From CAYMOV01 sp964392085 (GTDB lineage: Bacteria; Oederibacteriota; Muellerivitia; Muellerivitales; Muellerivitaceae), in NCBI GenBank assembly GCA_964392085.1, contig CAYMOV010000044.1, positions 1-19,602 on the forward strand: DNA of 19,602 nucleotides. Direction: 5' to 3'. This document shows, in pieces, positions 7,480-14,473 of the stretch. Position 1 is the stretch's first letter, and every line of letters starts with the position of its first letter. Below the pieces are notes generated by a model that was not told the DNA's origin, did no database searches, and saw nothing but the letters and a program-made list of their open reading frames with translations. The position numbers and the translations under genes are program-made.

Positions 7480-8691
7480 ATGTTCATCTACAAGGCCGGC
7501 GTGGTGGGGGCGGGGGCCATGGGGGCCGGGATCGCCCAGGTCATTTCCTTCTCGGGGCTGCCGGTCGTGTTGAAGGACGTGGATGAGGCCAAGGTCCAAA
7601 AAGGCCTGGAGATGGTGCGGAAGGCGTACCAAGGCCGGGTGGACAAAGGCAAGATGACGGCCGCGGAACTGGAGCAGAAGATGTCCCTGGTCACTGGGTC
7701 GACCTCCTGGGACGACTTCAAAGATTGCGACCTGGCCGTCGAGGCGGTTTTCGAGCGCCTCGACGTCAAACAGGCGGTCTTCAAGGAACTCGAGAAGGTC
7801 CTGCCCGAAACCGCAATCCTAGCCACCAATACCTCGGCCCTCTCCATTACCCGGATCGCCTCGGCGGTCTCCCGGCCCGAAAAGGTCATCGGACTCCACT
7901 TCTTCAATCCCGCGCCGGTCATGAAACTGGTGGAAGTCATCCCGGGGCTCCAAACCGCGTCCGATGTGGTGGACGACACGGTGGCCTTCGCGGAATCCCT
8001 ACGCAAGATGCCGGTCCGGGTCAAGGAATGCGCCGGATTCCTGGTGAACCGACTGCTCATGCCCTACCTCAATGAGGCCGTCTACGCCTTCCAGGAAGGC
8101 GCCGCGGGCACCGAGGAGATCGACGCGGCCCTGAGGACGTTCGGGATGCCCATGGGACCTTTCGTGCTCCTCGACATGCTGGGGCTGGATGTCTGTGAGG
8201 ATGTGGCGGGGATCCTGGAGGATTCCTTCGGACCCCGGATGGCCTCCGCGGCCCTTTTCAGCGGCATGGTGAAGGCGGGAAGGCTGGGGACCAAGAATGG
8301 CGCTGGGTTTTACCCCTATGCCGAGGGGAAGAGCGCGGACTTGATGCCTTTCCAGGAGGCTGTCCAGGCCCAAACTAAAGTCAAGGGCACGGCCTTCTCG
8401 CCGGAACGCCTGGTGTACCAAATGGTGAATGAGGCGGCCTATTGCCTGGAGGAGAACGTGGCCAGTCCCTCGGATGTAGACCTGGCCATGCTGGCTGGGA
8501 CGGGTTTTCCCCAGGATAAGGGCGGACCCCTACATTACGCGGACTCGGTGGGGTTGGACAAGGTGCTGGCAGGGTTGGAAGACTTCCGGAAGGCCTTAGG
8601 GCCCCGGTTCTGGCCGGCGCCGCTTCTCAAACGAATGGTCTCAGCTGGTTACCTGGGCGTGAAGGCGAAAAAAGGGTTCTTCAACTACTGA
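7480..8691 (+). CDS. 3-hydroxyacyl-CoA dehydrogenase with two C-terminal domains (FadB/FadJ dehydrogenase half)
   Basis: NAD-dependent oxidation of (S)-3-hydroxyacyl-CoA to 3-ketoacyl-CoA. The start at ATG 7480 has GGAGG 5 bases upstream; the GTG at 7468 has none. The 403 aa hold a Rossmann domain with GAGAMGAGIA at 10-19, then NTSALSI with Ser119, HFFNPAPVMKLVE with His140 and Glu152, and GFLVNR with Asn190: the catalytic Ser, His, Glu and Asn are all present. A first 3HCDH C-terminal domain spans about 186-280 and a second, divergent copy about 308-403. Single-domain enzymes are about 280-300 aa, so this matches the dehydrogenase half of FadB/FadJ without its hydratase half, which the next gene encodes separately. 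Confidence 0.93.
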   Translation: MFIYKAGVVGAGAMGAGIAQVISFSGLPVVLKDVDEAKVQKGLEMVRKAYQGRVDKGKMTAAELEQKMSLVTGSTSWDDFKDCDLAVEAVFERLDVKQAVFKELEKVLPETAILATNTSALSITRIASAVSRPEKVIGLHFFNPAPVMKLVEVIPGLQTASDVVDDTVAFAESLRKMPVRVKECAGFLVNRLLMPYLNEAVYAFQEGAAGTEEIDAALRTFGMPMGPFVLLDMLGLDVCEDVAGILEDSFGPRMASAALFSGMVKAGRLGTKNGAGFYPYAEGKSADLMPFQEAVQAQTKVKGTAFSPERLVYQMVNEAAYCLEENVASPSDVDLAMLAGTGFPQDKGGPLHYADSVGLDKVLAGLEDFRKALGPRFWPAPLLKRMVSAGYLGVKAKKGFFNY

Positions 8692-8729
8692 AAACCGATT
8701 CACCACGTGGACCCGCTGGCATAGTGTGA

Positions 8730-8761
8730 AGGGACCGGTTGTAAATAAGCCCGGTGCCCCT
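8730..8761 (+). promoter_or_regulatory. Imperfect hairpin upstream of the enoyl-CoA hydratase gene
   Basis: AGGG and ACCGG (8730-8738) pair with CCGGT and CCCT (8751-8761), with a 2-base bulge and a 12-base AT-rich loop. It lies 40 bases before the ATG in the 110-bp gap. Function unknown. Confidence 0.25.
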
Positions 8762-8801
8762 GTGACTCTGTGGTGGATGATCCGTTTCCTGGAGGCTTCC
8801 C

Positions 8802-9581
8802 ATGACGCAATTCCTGAAGGTCGAAATGGATGGCAAGGTGGCAGTGGTCACCTTGAACAATCCCCCGGTGAACATCCTCACCTCGGCGTTGATGAAGGAG
8901 TTGGAACAGGAGGTGGACCGGCTAGGAGCGGACCCGGCGGTCCGAGCCGTGGTGATCACCGGATCGGGCCCCATTTTCGTGGCGGGAGCCGACATCAAGG
9001 AGATCGCCACGATCCAGGACGTTGTTACCGGCACCCGGATGGCGTCCGAAGGCCAACGCATCTTCGGAAAGGTGGCGGCCCTGGGGAAACCCGTGATCGC
9101 CGCCATCAACGGGGTCTGCCTGGGCGGGGGGATGGAACTGGCCCTGGCCTGCCATCTCCGGGTGGCATCGGACCGCGCCAAGATGGCCCAGCCCGAGATC
9201 AACCTGGGGATCATCCCGGGTTTCGGCGGGACACAACGGTTGGCCCGCTTGGCCGGGCGGGCCAAGGCGGCTGAATGGATCCTCACGGGGGACAACATCA
9301 CGCCGCAGGACGCCAAGGCGGCGGGGATCGTGAACCTGGTGGTGCCCGAGAGTGAGGTATTGCGCCAAGCTGTGGGGTTGGCCAAGAAGATCACGTCGAA
9401 GCCGGCGGTGGCGGTTCGTCAGGCGCTCCTCGCCTTGTCCGAGGGGTTGGACGCCCCGACCCTGGAGGCAGGTCTCACGGTGGAGGCGAGGCATTTCGGC
9501 GAATGCTGTCCCTCCGCGGACAAGGTGGAGGGCGTGAAGGCGTTCTTGGAGAAGAGACAGCCGAAGTTCACGGACAAATAA
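8802..9581 (+). CDS. Enoyl-CoA hydratase/isomerase (crotonase family)
   Basis: It hydrates trans-2-enoyl-CoA to 3-hydroxyacyl-CoA. The 259-aa length is typical for a stand-alone crotonase. The oxyanion-hole segment AGADIKEI is at 61-68, NGVCLGGGMELALA at 103-116 with Glu112, and PEINLGIIPGFGGTQRL at 131-147 with Glu132. Both catalytic glutamates of hydratases are present, favouring hydratase over pure isomerase activity. GGAGG at 8791-8795 is 6 bases before the ATG. With the preceding gene it supplies the two activities that FadB carries on one chain, but in the reverse order. It is followed 58 bp later by the patatin-like lipase. Confidence 0.92.
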   Translation: MTQFLKVEMDGKVAVVTLNNPPVNILTSALMKELEQEVDRLGADPAVRAVVITGSGPIFVAGADIKEIATIQDVVTGTRMASEGQRIFGKVAALGKPVIAAINGVCLGGGMELALACHLRVASDRAKMAQPEINLGIIPGFGGTQRLARLAGRAKAAEWILTGDNITPQDAKAAGIVNLVVPESEVLRQAVGLAKKITSKPAVAVRQALLALSEGLDAPTLEAGLTVEARHFGECCPSADKVEGVKAFLEKRQPKFTDK

Positions 9582-9602
9582 CGAAAACGTCGTTGGCCGC
9601 TT

Positions 9603-9619
9603 GCCGTTAGCCGTTGGCT
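9603..9619 (+). repeat. Dispersed intergenic repeat, copy 1
   Basis: GCCGTTAGCCGTTGGCT is identical, base for base, to 15588-15604. The repeat-like region extends left over a related CGTTGGCCGCTTG to about 9591. It fills the gap between the hydratase and the patatin start and shows that the long TTG-started frame from 9601 is not coding here. Confidence 0.55.
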
Positions 9620-9639
9620 CAGGAAAAGGAAAGCGCCTC

Positions 9640-10524
9640 ATGCCTCCAAGAAAAAACACCACCAAGACAAAACCGAGGCTTAAAGACGCCATGACCCTGG
9701 CGGAACTCCGGAAGGCTTGTCCCCCCAACCGTTATAAGGTGGGGTTGGCCTTGTCCGGCGGCGTGAGCTACGGGGTGGCCCAAATCGGCGTCCTGCGGGC
9801 CTTGGAGGCGGCCGGGATCGAGGTGGATTGCCTGGCGGGTACCAGCGCCGGTTCCATCATCGCGGCGGCCTACGCCTCTGGACTGCCCGTTTCGAAAATC
9901 GAGGAAATCGGGATCCAGACCAGTTGGGGTGAGCTGTTTAAGTTTTCCTTCTCGCGGAAAGGATTGGTTTCGTCCGATCCGATCGAAAATTACATCCGGA
10001 AGTACCTGAAGGTCTCCACGTTCGACCAACTCAAGAAACCCTTGGCGGTGGTCACCACGGATCTTTGTTCCGGGGAAGAGATCGTGTTCACCCAAGGATC
10101 CTTGGACAAGGCGGTCCGAGCTTCTTGCTCCATCCCGGGGATCTACCAACCCGTGGAGTTGGCGGGCCGCCAGTTGGTGGACGGCGGAATGGTGGAAAAT
10201 GTCCCGGTGGCGGCGCTCAAGGCCCTGGGGGCGGACATGGTCATCGCGGTCAACGTCTTTGGGCATCCGCAGGTATTTCGGCCCGTGACGAATGTCTTTC
10301 AAGTCCTCCTTCGCGTGTGGTTTTACTTCGTCCGGGAGCAAACAACTTGGAGGGACAAGGCGGATATCGTGATGGAACCCGATCTCCGGATGTTCGATCT
10401 ATTTGATTTTTCAGAAGCGGCTGAAACGATCCGCGCCGGGGAAAAAGAGGCCCGAAAACACCTTCCCCGTCTTAAACGGGTGATGGAAAGACGGTTCTTT
10501 TTCCGCCCAGAAATCTATCGCTAA
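9640..10524 (+). CDS. Patatin-like phospholipase / lipid acyl hydrolase (RssA/NTE type)
   Basis: Likely a serine acyl hydrolase acting on membrane or storage lipids. The ATG at 9640 gives 294 aa, with AAGGA 9 bases upstream; an upstream TTG at 9601 would translate the dispersed repeat and is rejected. A short basic N-terminus precedes the patatin domain (about 33-215): GLALSGGVSYG with the Gly-rich oxyanion loop (35-45), the nucleophile Ser69 in GTSAG (67-71), and Asp181 in DGG (181-183), so the Ser-Asp dyad is intact. A second conserved block (DLCSGEEIVFTQG, ASCSIPGIYQPV) matches bacterial patatins. There is no signal peptide, so it is cytosolic or membrane-associated. Its place after the beta-oxidation genes suggests release of fatty acids for the ligase; this link is inference. 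Confidence 0.9.
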   Translation: MPPRKNTTKTKPRLKDAMTLAELRKACPPNRYKVGLALSGGVSYGVAQIGVLRALEAAGIEVDCLAGTSAGSIIAAAYASGLPVSKIEEIGIQTSWGELFKFSFSRKGLVSSDPIENYIRKYLKVSTFDQLKKPLAVVTTDLCSGEEIVFTQGSLDKAVRASCSIPGIYQPVELAGRQLVDGGMVENVPVAALKALGADMVIAVNVFGHPQVFRPVTNVFQVLLRVWFYFVREQTTWRDKADIVMEPDLRMFDLFDFSEAAETIRAGEKEARKHLPRLKRVMERRFFFRPEIYR

Positions 10525-10610
10525 TGGGATTGGGGTAAAAAGCCTTATATTTAATGGTTTAATTCAGCTTTCACCAGGTCATAAAACCCTGAAAATGCGG
10601 CCTTTTTTTC

Positions 10611-10638
10611 TTGAAGGCCCTCGGGGCTAGTGTAATAA
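10611..10638 (+). promoter_or_regulatory. Candidate promoter for the HU gene
   Basis: TTGAAG (10611-10616), a 16-bp spacer and TAATAA (10633-10638), inside a markedly AT-rich 175-bp gap (10525-10699) that contrasts with the GC-rich surroundings. A T7 run at 10603-10609 lies just upstream without a convincing stem. Confidence 0.45.
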
Positions 10639-10699
10639 TTTTCTGACAAAGATCCTTTTTTGGCCAATTTAAAAGGTTTTTCAGGCTAAAGGAGCATTC

Positions 10700-10972
10700 A
10701 TGACGAAGGATGAATTAGTCGCCAAAGTAGCGGAACAATCGAGCTTGAAAAAGGCAGATGTCCAGAAGACCTTGGATTCGATGATCGAGACCATCATCGC
10801 CACGATCAAGGCGGGTGAAAAGGTCAACATCACCAACCTGGGAATCTTCAAGGTAAAGGACAAGAAGGCACGAGTGGCTCGAAACCCTAAAACGGGTGAA
10901 TCCATCCAGGTGCCGGCCAAGAAAGCCCCGAAATTCATCCCTTCCAAGAACTTAAAGGAAGCCGTGAATTAA
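10700..10972 (+). CDS. HU/IHF family DNA-binding protein
   Basis: Histone-like nucleoid protein that bends DNA as a dimer. The 90 aa equal the family length: helical N-terminal half MTKDELVAKVAEQSSLKKAD, then the beta-arm with ARVARNPKTGE, in which Arg61-Asn62-Pro63 carries the intercalating proline, and the C-terminal PSKNLKEAVN. The Gly before RNP in most HU proteins is Ala here. AAAGGAG at 10688-10694 precedes the ATG by 5 bases. It stands alone, with its own promoter region and a terminator downstream, so it is probably monocistronic. The sequence does not separate HU from IHF subunits; HU is more likely given the lone gene and lysine-rich surface. Confidence 0.95.
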   Translation: MTKDELVAKVAEQSSLKKADVQKTLDSMIETIIATIKAGEKVNITNLGIFKVKDKKARVARNPKTGESIQVPAKKAPKFIPSKNLKEAVN

Positions 10973-11063
10973 GAGGTGCTGCACGGTCGATCCCTTCTCG
11001 GGTTTCAGGTGGCTCGAACGATCGGTCAAATCGTTTACGTATAAGAACAACTCCATTTTCTAT

Positions 11064-11089
11064 AACCCCGCCCCATTTGCGGGGTTTTT
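11064..11089 (+). terminator. Rho-independent terminator after the HU gene
   Basis: AACCCCGC, a 7-base loop and GCGGGGTT form an 8-bp stem running into a T-tract. It lies 92 bases after the HU stop and separates HU from the groES promoter. Confidence 0.85.
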
Positions 11090-11104
11090 CATTAATCCCA
11101 CTCC

Positions 11105-11133
11105 TTGACCTTTCCGGGCGGCCTCCCTATATT
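11105..11133 (+). promoter_or_regulatory. Sigma-70/sigma-A promoter of groESL
   Basis: TTGACC (11105-11110), exact 17-bp spacer, TATATT (11128-11133). Transcription would start about 11140, inside the CIRCE operator, so a bound HrcA would block it. Confidence 0.85.
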
Positions 11134-11136
11134 GCG

Positions 11137-11163
11137 TTAGCACTCTTGATGTTCGAGTGCTAA
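11137..11163 (+). promoter_or_regulatory. CIRCE operator (HrcA binding site)
   Basis: TTAGCACTC (11137-11145), 9-base spacer, GAGTGCTAA (11155-11163): both half-sites match the CIRCE consensus with no mismatch. It predicts an HrcA repressor elsewhere in the genome and heat-shock derepression of groESL. Confidence 0.97.
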
Positions 11164-11210
11164 TGGGCTCAAATCCCAAAAATCAGCCACAAGACTGAGG
11201 AGGAGTACCA

Positions 11211-11501
11211 ATGAAGGTGCGTCCCTTGCACGACCGCATCCTGGTGGAGCGGGTCGAAGAGGAAGAAAAGACCAAGAGCGGGATCTTTATCCCGGATTCA
11301 GCCAAGGAAAAGCCCCAAAAGGGCAAGGTCATCGCCGTAGGCAGCGGCAAGATCAACGAGAAGGGCGAGCGGGTCAAGATGGACGTCAAGGAAGGCGACC
11401 AGATCCTCTTCGAGAAATACGCCGGCAACGAGATCAAGGTGGACGACAAGGAACTCATGATCATGCGCGAAGAGGATGTCCTGGCCGTGATCGAAGGCTG
11501 A
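11211..11501 (+). CDS. groES: Co-chaperonin GroES (Cpn10)
   Basis: It caps the GroEL ring and closes the folding chamber, in the cytoplasm. The 96 aa are standard. The N-terminal KVRPLHDRILVERVEEEE strand is followed by the mobile loop at about 18-34 with the GroEL-contacting hydrophobic tripeptide Ile25-Phe26-Ile27 in SGIFIPDSAKEKP, and the C-terminal half GNEIKVDDKELMIMREEDVLAVIEG-type strands end at the usual position. AGGAGGAG at 11198-11205 lies 5 bases before the ATG. It is first in the CIRCE-controlled operon with groEL 50 bp downstream. Confidence 0.98.
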   Translation: MKVRPLHDRILVERVEEEEKTKSGIFIPDSAKEKPQKGKVIAVGSGKINEKGERVKMDVKEGDQILFEKYAGNEIKVDDKELMIMREEDVLAVIEG

Positions 11502-11551
11502 CCCTTTTAACCCCCCCAACCTAAGACGGATCAACTGAAGGAGAGACATAC

Positions 11552-13192
11552 ATGGCGAAGCAGATGATTTACGGCGAGGACGCCCGCCGGGCGCTCCAAC
11601 GCGGCGTGGACAAGTTGGCCAACGCGGTGAAGGTGACGCTCGGTCCCAAGGGCCGCAACGTGGTGCTGGACAAGAAGTTCGGCGCCCCGAACATCACCAA
11701 GGACGGCGTTTCGGTCGCCAAGGAAGTCGAGCTCGAGGATCCCTTTGAGAACATGGGCGCCCAGATGGTGAAGGAAGTCGCCACCAAGACGTCCGATAAC
11801 GCCGGCGACGGCACCACCACCGCCACGGTCTTGGCCCAGGCCATCGTGCGCGAGGGCCTCAAGAACGTCACGGCAGGCTCCAACCCGATGGCGTTGAAGC
11901 GCGGCATCGACAAGGCCGTCGAAACCGTCGTGGCCGAGCTGAAGAAGATCTCCACCCCCACCAAGGGCAAGGCCGACATCGCCCAGGTGGCCACCATTTC
12001 CGCCAACGGCGACAAGAAGATCGGCGGCATCATCGCCGACGCCATGGAAAAAGTGGGCAAGGACGGGGTCATCACGGTGGAGGAGGCCAAGACCATCGAG
12101 ACCACACTGGATGTGGTCGAGGGCATGCAGTTCGACCAAGGCTACCTGTCCCCCTACTTCGTGACCAACGCGGAGCGCATGGAGTGCGAGCTGGAAAACC
12201 CGTACATCCTGATCCACGAGAAGAAGATCGCCAGCATGAAGGACCTCCTGCCGGTGCTCGAGAAGGTCGTGCAGAAGGGCCGACCCTTGATGATCATCGC
12301 CGAGGAGGTGGAGGGCGAGGCCCTGGCCACCCTGGTGGTGAACAAGATCCGGGGGACCTTCGTTTGCGCCGCGGTCAAGGCTCCGGGCTTCGGCGACCGT
12401 CGCAAGGCCATGCTCGAGGACATCGCCATCCTGACCGGTGGCAAATCCGTCACCGAGGACCTGGGGATCAAGCTTGAGAACATCAAGCTCGAGGACTTGG
12501 GGATGGCCAAGAAAGTGGTCATCGACAAGGACAACACCACGATCCTGATCGATAAGGGCAAGAACAACAAGGAGATCGACGCGCGTTGCGCCGTGATCCG
12601 GGCCCAGATCAAGGAAACCACCAGCGACTACGACCGCGAAAAGCTGCAGGAACGCCTGGCCAAGCTGGTCGGGGGCGTGGCGGTCATCAACGTCGGGGCG
12701 GCCACCGAGGTCGAAATGAAGGAAAAGAAGGCCCGTGTCGAGGACGCCCTGCACGCGACCCGCGCGGCCGTCGAGGAAGGAATCGTGCCGGGCGGCGGCG
12801 TGGCTCTGGTCCGCACCATCCCGGCCCTGAACAGCCTCAAGGCCGAAGGCGACGAGAACATCGGCGTGGCCATCGTACGCCGGTCGATCGAAGAGCCCCT
12901 TCGCCACATCGTATCCAACGCGGGCGGCGAGGGTTCCGTGGTGGTGGCCAAGGTCCTCAGCGAGAAGCTGAATATCGGGTACAACGCCGAGGCGGGCGTT
13001 TACGAGGACATGGTGGCGGCCGGGATCATCGACCCCACCAAGGTCGTCCGTTCGGCCCTGCAGAACGCGGCGTCCGTGGCGGGCCTCATGCTCACCACCG
13101 AGACGCTCATCACCGACATCCCTGAGAAGGAAAAGTCGCCCGCGGGCGGCCCCGGCGGGATGGGCGGCATGGGCGGGGGAATGGACTATTAG
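11552..13192 (+). CDS. groEL: Chaperonin GroEL (Cpn60)
   Basis: ATP-driven tetradecameric folding chamber working with GroES. The 546 aa match the family: VTLGPKGRNVVLDKKFGAP near 28-46, the nucleotide-site GDGTTTATVLA with Asp86, the apical-domain region in the middle, VPGGGVALVRT in the C-terminal equatorial part, and a flexible tail rich in Gly-Gly-Met ending in MDY. GGAGAG precedes the ATG. It shares the groES promoter and CIRCE; no promoter is seen in the 50-bp gap. Only one copy is present here. Codon use is more C-ending than in the neighbours, as expected for a highly expressed gene. Confidence 0.99.
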   Translation: MAKQMIYGEDARRALQRGVDKLANAVKVTLGPKGRNVVLDKKFGAPNITKDGVSVAKEVELEDPFENMGAQMVKEVATKTSDNAGDGTTTATVLAQAIVREGLKNVTAGSNPMALKRGIDKAVETVVAELKKISTPTKGKADIAQVATISANGDKKIGGIIADAMEKVGKDGVITVEEAKTIETTLDVVEGMQFDQGYLSPYFVTNAERMECELENPYILIHEKKIASMKDLLPVLEKVVQKGRPLMIIAEEVEGEALATLVVNKIRGTFVCAAVKAPGFGDRRKAMLEDIAILTGGKSVTEDLGIKLENIKLEDLGMAKKVVIDKDNTTILIDKGKNNKEIDARCAVIRAQIKETTSDYDREKLQERLAKLVGGVAVINVGAATEVEMKEKKARVEDALHATRAAVEEGIVPGGGVALVRTIPALNSLKAEGDENIGVAIVRRSIEEPLRHIVSNAGGEGSVVVAKVLSEKLNIGYNAEAGVYEDMVAAGIIDPTKVVRSALQNAASVAGLMLTTETLITDIPEKEKSPAGGPGGMGGMGGGMDY

Positions 13193-13235
13193 CGGAACTA
13201 ACCGAGGGGACTCTCATAGCCCCGTGCTCCATCTT

Positions 13236-13255
13236 CCCGGGAAAGCTTTCCCGGG
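13236..13255 (+). repeat. 20-bp perfect palindrome in the groEL 3' region
   Basis: CCCGGGAAAGCTTTCCCGGG reads the same on both strands and can fold into an 8-bp stem with loop AGCT. No T-run follows. It could protect the 3' end of the groESL mRNA or be a protein site. Confidence 0.5.
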
Positions 13256-13328
13256 GTTGATGCGGAAACGGGGTTGTATCCCCCCCGGCAACTAATCGTT
13301 TCGCGTCACAAGCTATTAGGGGTTGAAG

Positions 13329-13359
13329 AAAGCCCCCGCCGATTCGGCGGGGGCTTTTT
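13329..13359 (+). terminator. Strong Rho-independent terminator of groESL
   Basis: AAAGCCCCCGCCG and CGGCGGGGGCTTT form a 13-bp perfect stem around a 3-base loop (ATT), followed by T residues. It lies 137 bases past the groEL stop and just before the next promoter. Confidence 0.92.
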
Positions 13360-13380
13360 CATTGGGAGGACCGCGCGGCG

Positions 13381-13409
13381 TTGACACTCCCGGTGGCCCT
13401 CCTTATGAT
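13381..13409 (+). promoter_or_regulatory. Near-consensus sigma-70 promoter for the FmdB-type gene
   Basis: TTGACA (13381-13386), 17-bp spacer, TATGAT (13404-13409). It is the best promoter by sequence in the window after that of groESL. A start near 13416 leaves a leader of about 34 bases before the GTG at 13450, which rules out the longer upstream frame. Confidence 0.8.
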
Positions 13410-13449
13410 GAACACCGTTGGGATAACGCGGATGCAAGAGGGAAGCGAC

Positions 13450-13758
13450 GTGCCGACCTACGATTACGCCTGCGAAAAATGCGGAACCTACGAGTTGTGG
13501 CAATCCATCAAGGATGATGCCTTGACCGTTTGCCCCAAATGTGGTGCCAAGGTGGAACGCCTGATCTCGGCCAACGTGGGCTTCGTGTTCAAGGGTTCGG
13601 GGTTTTACCAGAACGAGTATAAAAACGTCGGGGCCTCCGCCCCGAAACCTGAGAAGGCCCCTGAGGCGCCGGCTGTGCCGGCTACACCGGCCGCGCCGAC
13701 GACCCAAGGATGCGGTCATTGCGCGGACACCCCGGGCTGCGCGAACAACAACAACTAG
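13450..13758 (+). CDS. FmdB family zinc-ribbon protein
   Basis: Small zinc-ribbon protein of the FmdB family, named after a putative regulator of formamidase/acetamidase; real function mostly unknown. The GTG at 13450 has GAGGGAAG upstream and gives the family N-terminus MPTYDYACEKCG; a longer frame from 13381 would run through the promoter. The 102 aa hold Cys8, Cys11, Cys28 and Cys31 as two CxxC knuckles within the first 40 residues, then the conserved ISANVGFVFKGSGFYQNEYK block, a Pro/Ala-rich linker (about 60-85) and a second Cys/His cluster near the end (GCGHC, PGC) before an Asn4 tail. It is followed after 9 bp by a small membrane-protein gene, probably in one transcript. Confidence 0.92.
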   Translation: MPTYDYACEKCGTYELWQSIKDDALTVCPKCGAKVERLISANVGFVFKGSGFYQNEYKNVGASAPKPEKAPEAPAVPATPAAPTTQGCGHCADTPGCANNNN

Positions 13759-13767
13759 AGGTGCGAG

Positions 13768-13950
13768 ATGTCTCAAGGATGGATCGTCGGCATCGTCCTC
13801 GGTTATGTCCTATTCAACTTAGGCCTTTGGAAATCCGATTCCGCCCCGAAACCCCAGGATACGGTCTGGGCTTTCATCATGCTGGGGGGGACTCTCCTTC
13901 TGTTCGTCTCGGTCCTCCTTTGGGCCGTTCCGGACTTCTTCAAATCTTGA
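13768..13950 (+). CDS. Small two-helix membrane protein of unknown function
   Basis: I do not recognise a family. The 60 aa contain two hydrophobic helices, about 5-21 (WIVGIVLGYVLFNLGLW) and 34-55 (AFIMLGGTLLLFVSVLLWAV), joined by a short polar loop with Lys, Asp and Pro. GAGGTG lies 5 bases before the ATG, 9 bp after the FmdB stop, so translation and cotranscription are likely. Length and layout match the many small inner-membrane proteins of unknown role. The C-terminus ends in PDFFKS. Confidence 0.6.
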   Translation: MSQGWIVGIVLGYVLFNLGLWKSDSAPKPQDTVWAFIMLGGTLLLFVSVLLWAVPDFFKS

Positions 13951-14008
13951 ACCTTTCTCCTACCGCTCCGACTGGGCCCTCCTGCCCGGTCCATGAAGGC
14001 GTCCCGGC

Positions 14009-14410
14009 TTGAAAGAACTCATCCCCGAGGAACAACTCTATTTCTGGGTGCCGGCGGTTTGCCTCGCCTTGACGGTCCTGGGTCCCCTGCTCGTCTGGGT
14101 CTTTCGAAGGAGCCTTCGGGAAACCCGGGAAAAAACCCTGACCCTCCGCTATGCCATTTTCACGGGGGTGACGGGCTTGGTCCTTTTGGCCTATTGGAAA
14201 GTTTATAACGGTTTGGAGGATTTTTACGGACTGGACTCGGTCAAGGCCCTGGGCATCAACCTGGTGATCGCGTTGGCCCTCGGAATGGGACTGCGGTTCT
14301 TCTTCAACCGCATTTGCCCGGTCGCCGACCCCTCCCCGCCCCCGAGGACTTCCAAGGCCCGTCCCGCCGCTCCATCCAGCCCCCGGACGGCCCGACGTCG
14401 TAAGGTTTAA
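14009..14410 (+). CDS. Hypothetical membrane protein with three predicted helices
   Basis: No family recognised. The frame begins with TTG at 14009; GAAGG at 13995-13999 is the only ribosome-binding candidate, about 9 bases away. The 133 aa show hydrophobic segments at about 10-32, 48-64 and 79-99, the first followed by a basic stretch (FRRSLRETREK), then a Pro/Ser/Arg-rich basic C-terminal tail (about 106-133) likely cytoplasmic. It follows the 60-aa membrane protein by 58 bp and is separated by 239 bp from the Bat cluster. Strong hydrophobic pattern and position between real genes support it as coding, but there is no functional clue. Confidence 0.6.
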   Translation: MKELIPEEQLYFWVPAVCLALTVLGPLLVWVFRRSLRETREKTLTLRYAIFTGVTGLVLLAYWKVYNGLEDFYGLDSVKALGINLVIALALGMGLRFFFNRICPVADPSPPPRTSKARPAAPSSPRTARRRKV

Positions 14411-14473
14411 CAGGATGTTGAAAATGTCGAACTGAAGAGACTTTTCCCCCATGCTCCTTGGGCAAGGGGATGT

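Noticed and set aside
8719..8747. Possible promoter before the enoyl-CoA hydratase
   Set aside because: TAAATA could be a -10 but nothing resembling a -35 lies 16-18 bp upstream.
10597..10620. Terminator after the patatin gene (T7 run with GGCC arms)
   Set aside because: The T-run falls inside the loop and not after the stem, so it does not form a standard terminator.
11531..12907. 458-aa open frame antisense to groEL
   Set aside because: Long antisense frames are a known by-product of codon bias in GC-rich groEL. Its product is low-complexity (His, Asp, Leu, Gly rich), with no recognised domain, and the sense strand is certain.
13381..13449. N-terminal extension of the FmdB-type protein
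   Set aside because: It would translate the -35/-10 promoter; the GTG at 13450 gives the conserved N-terminus.
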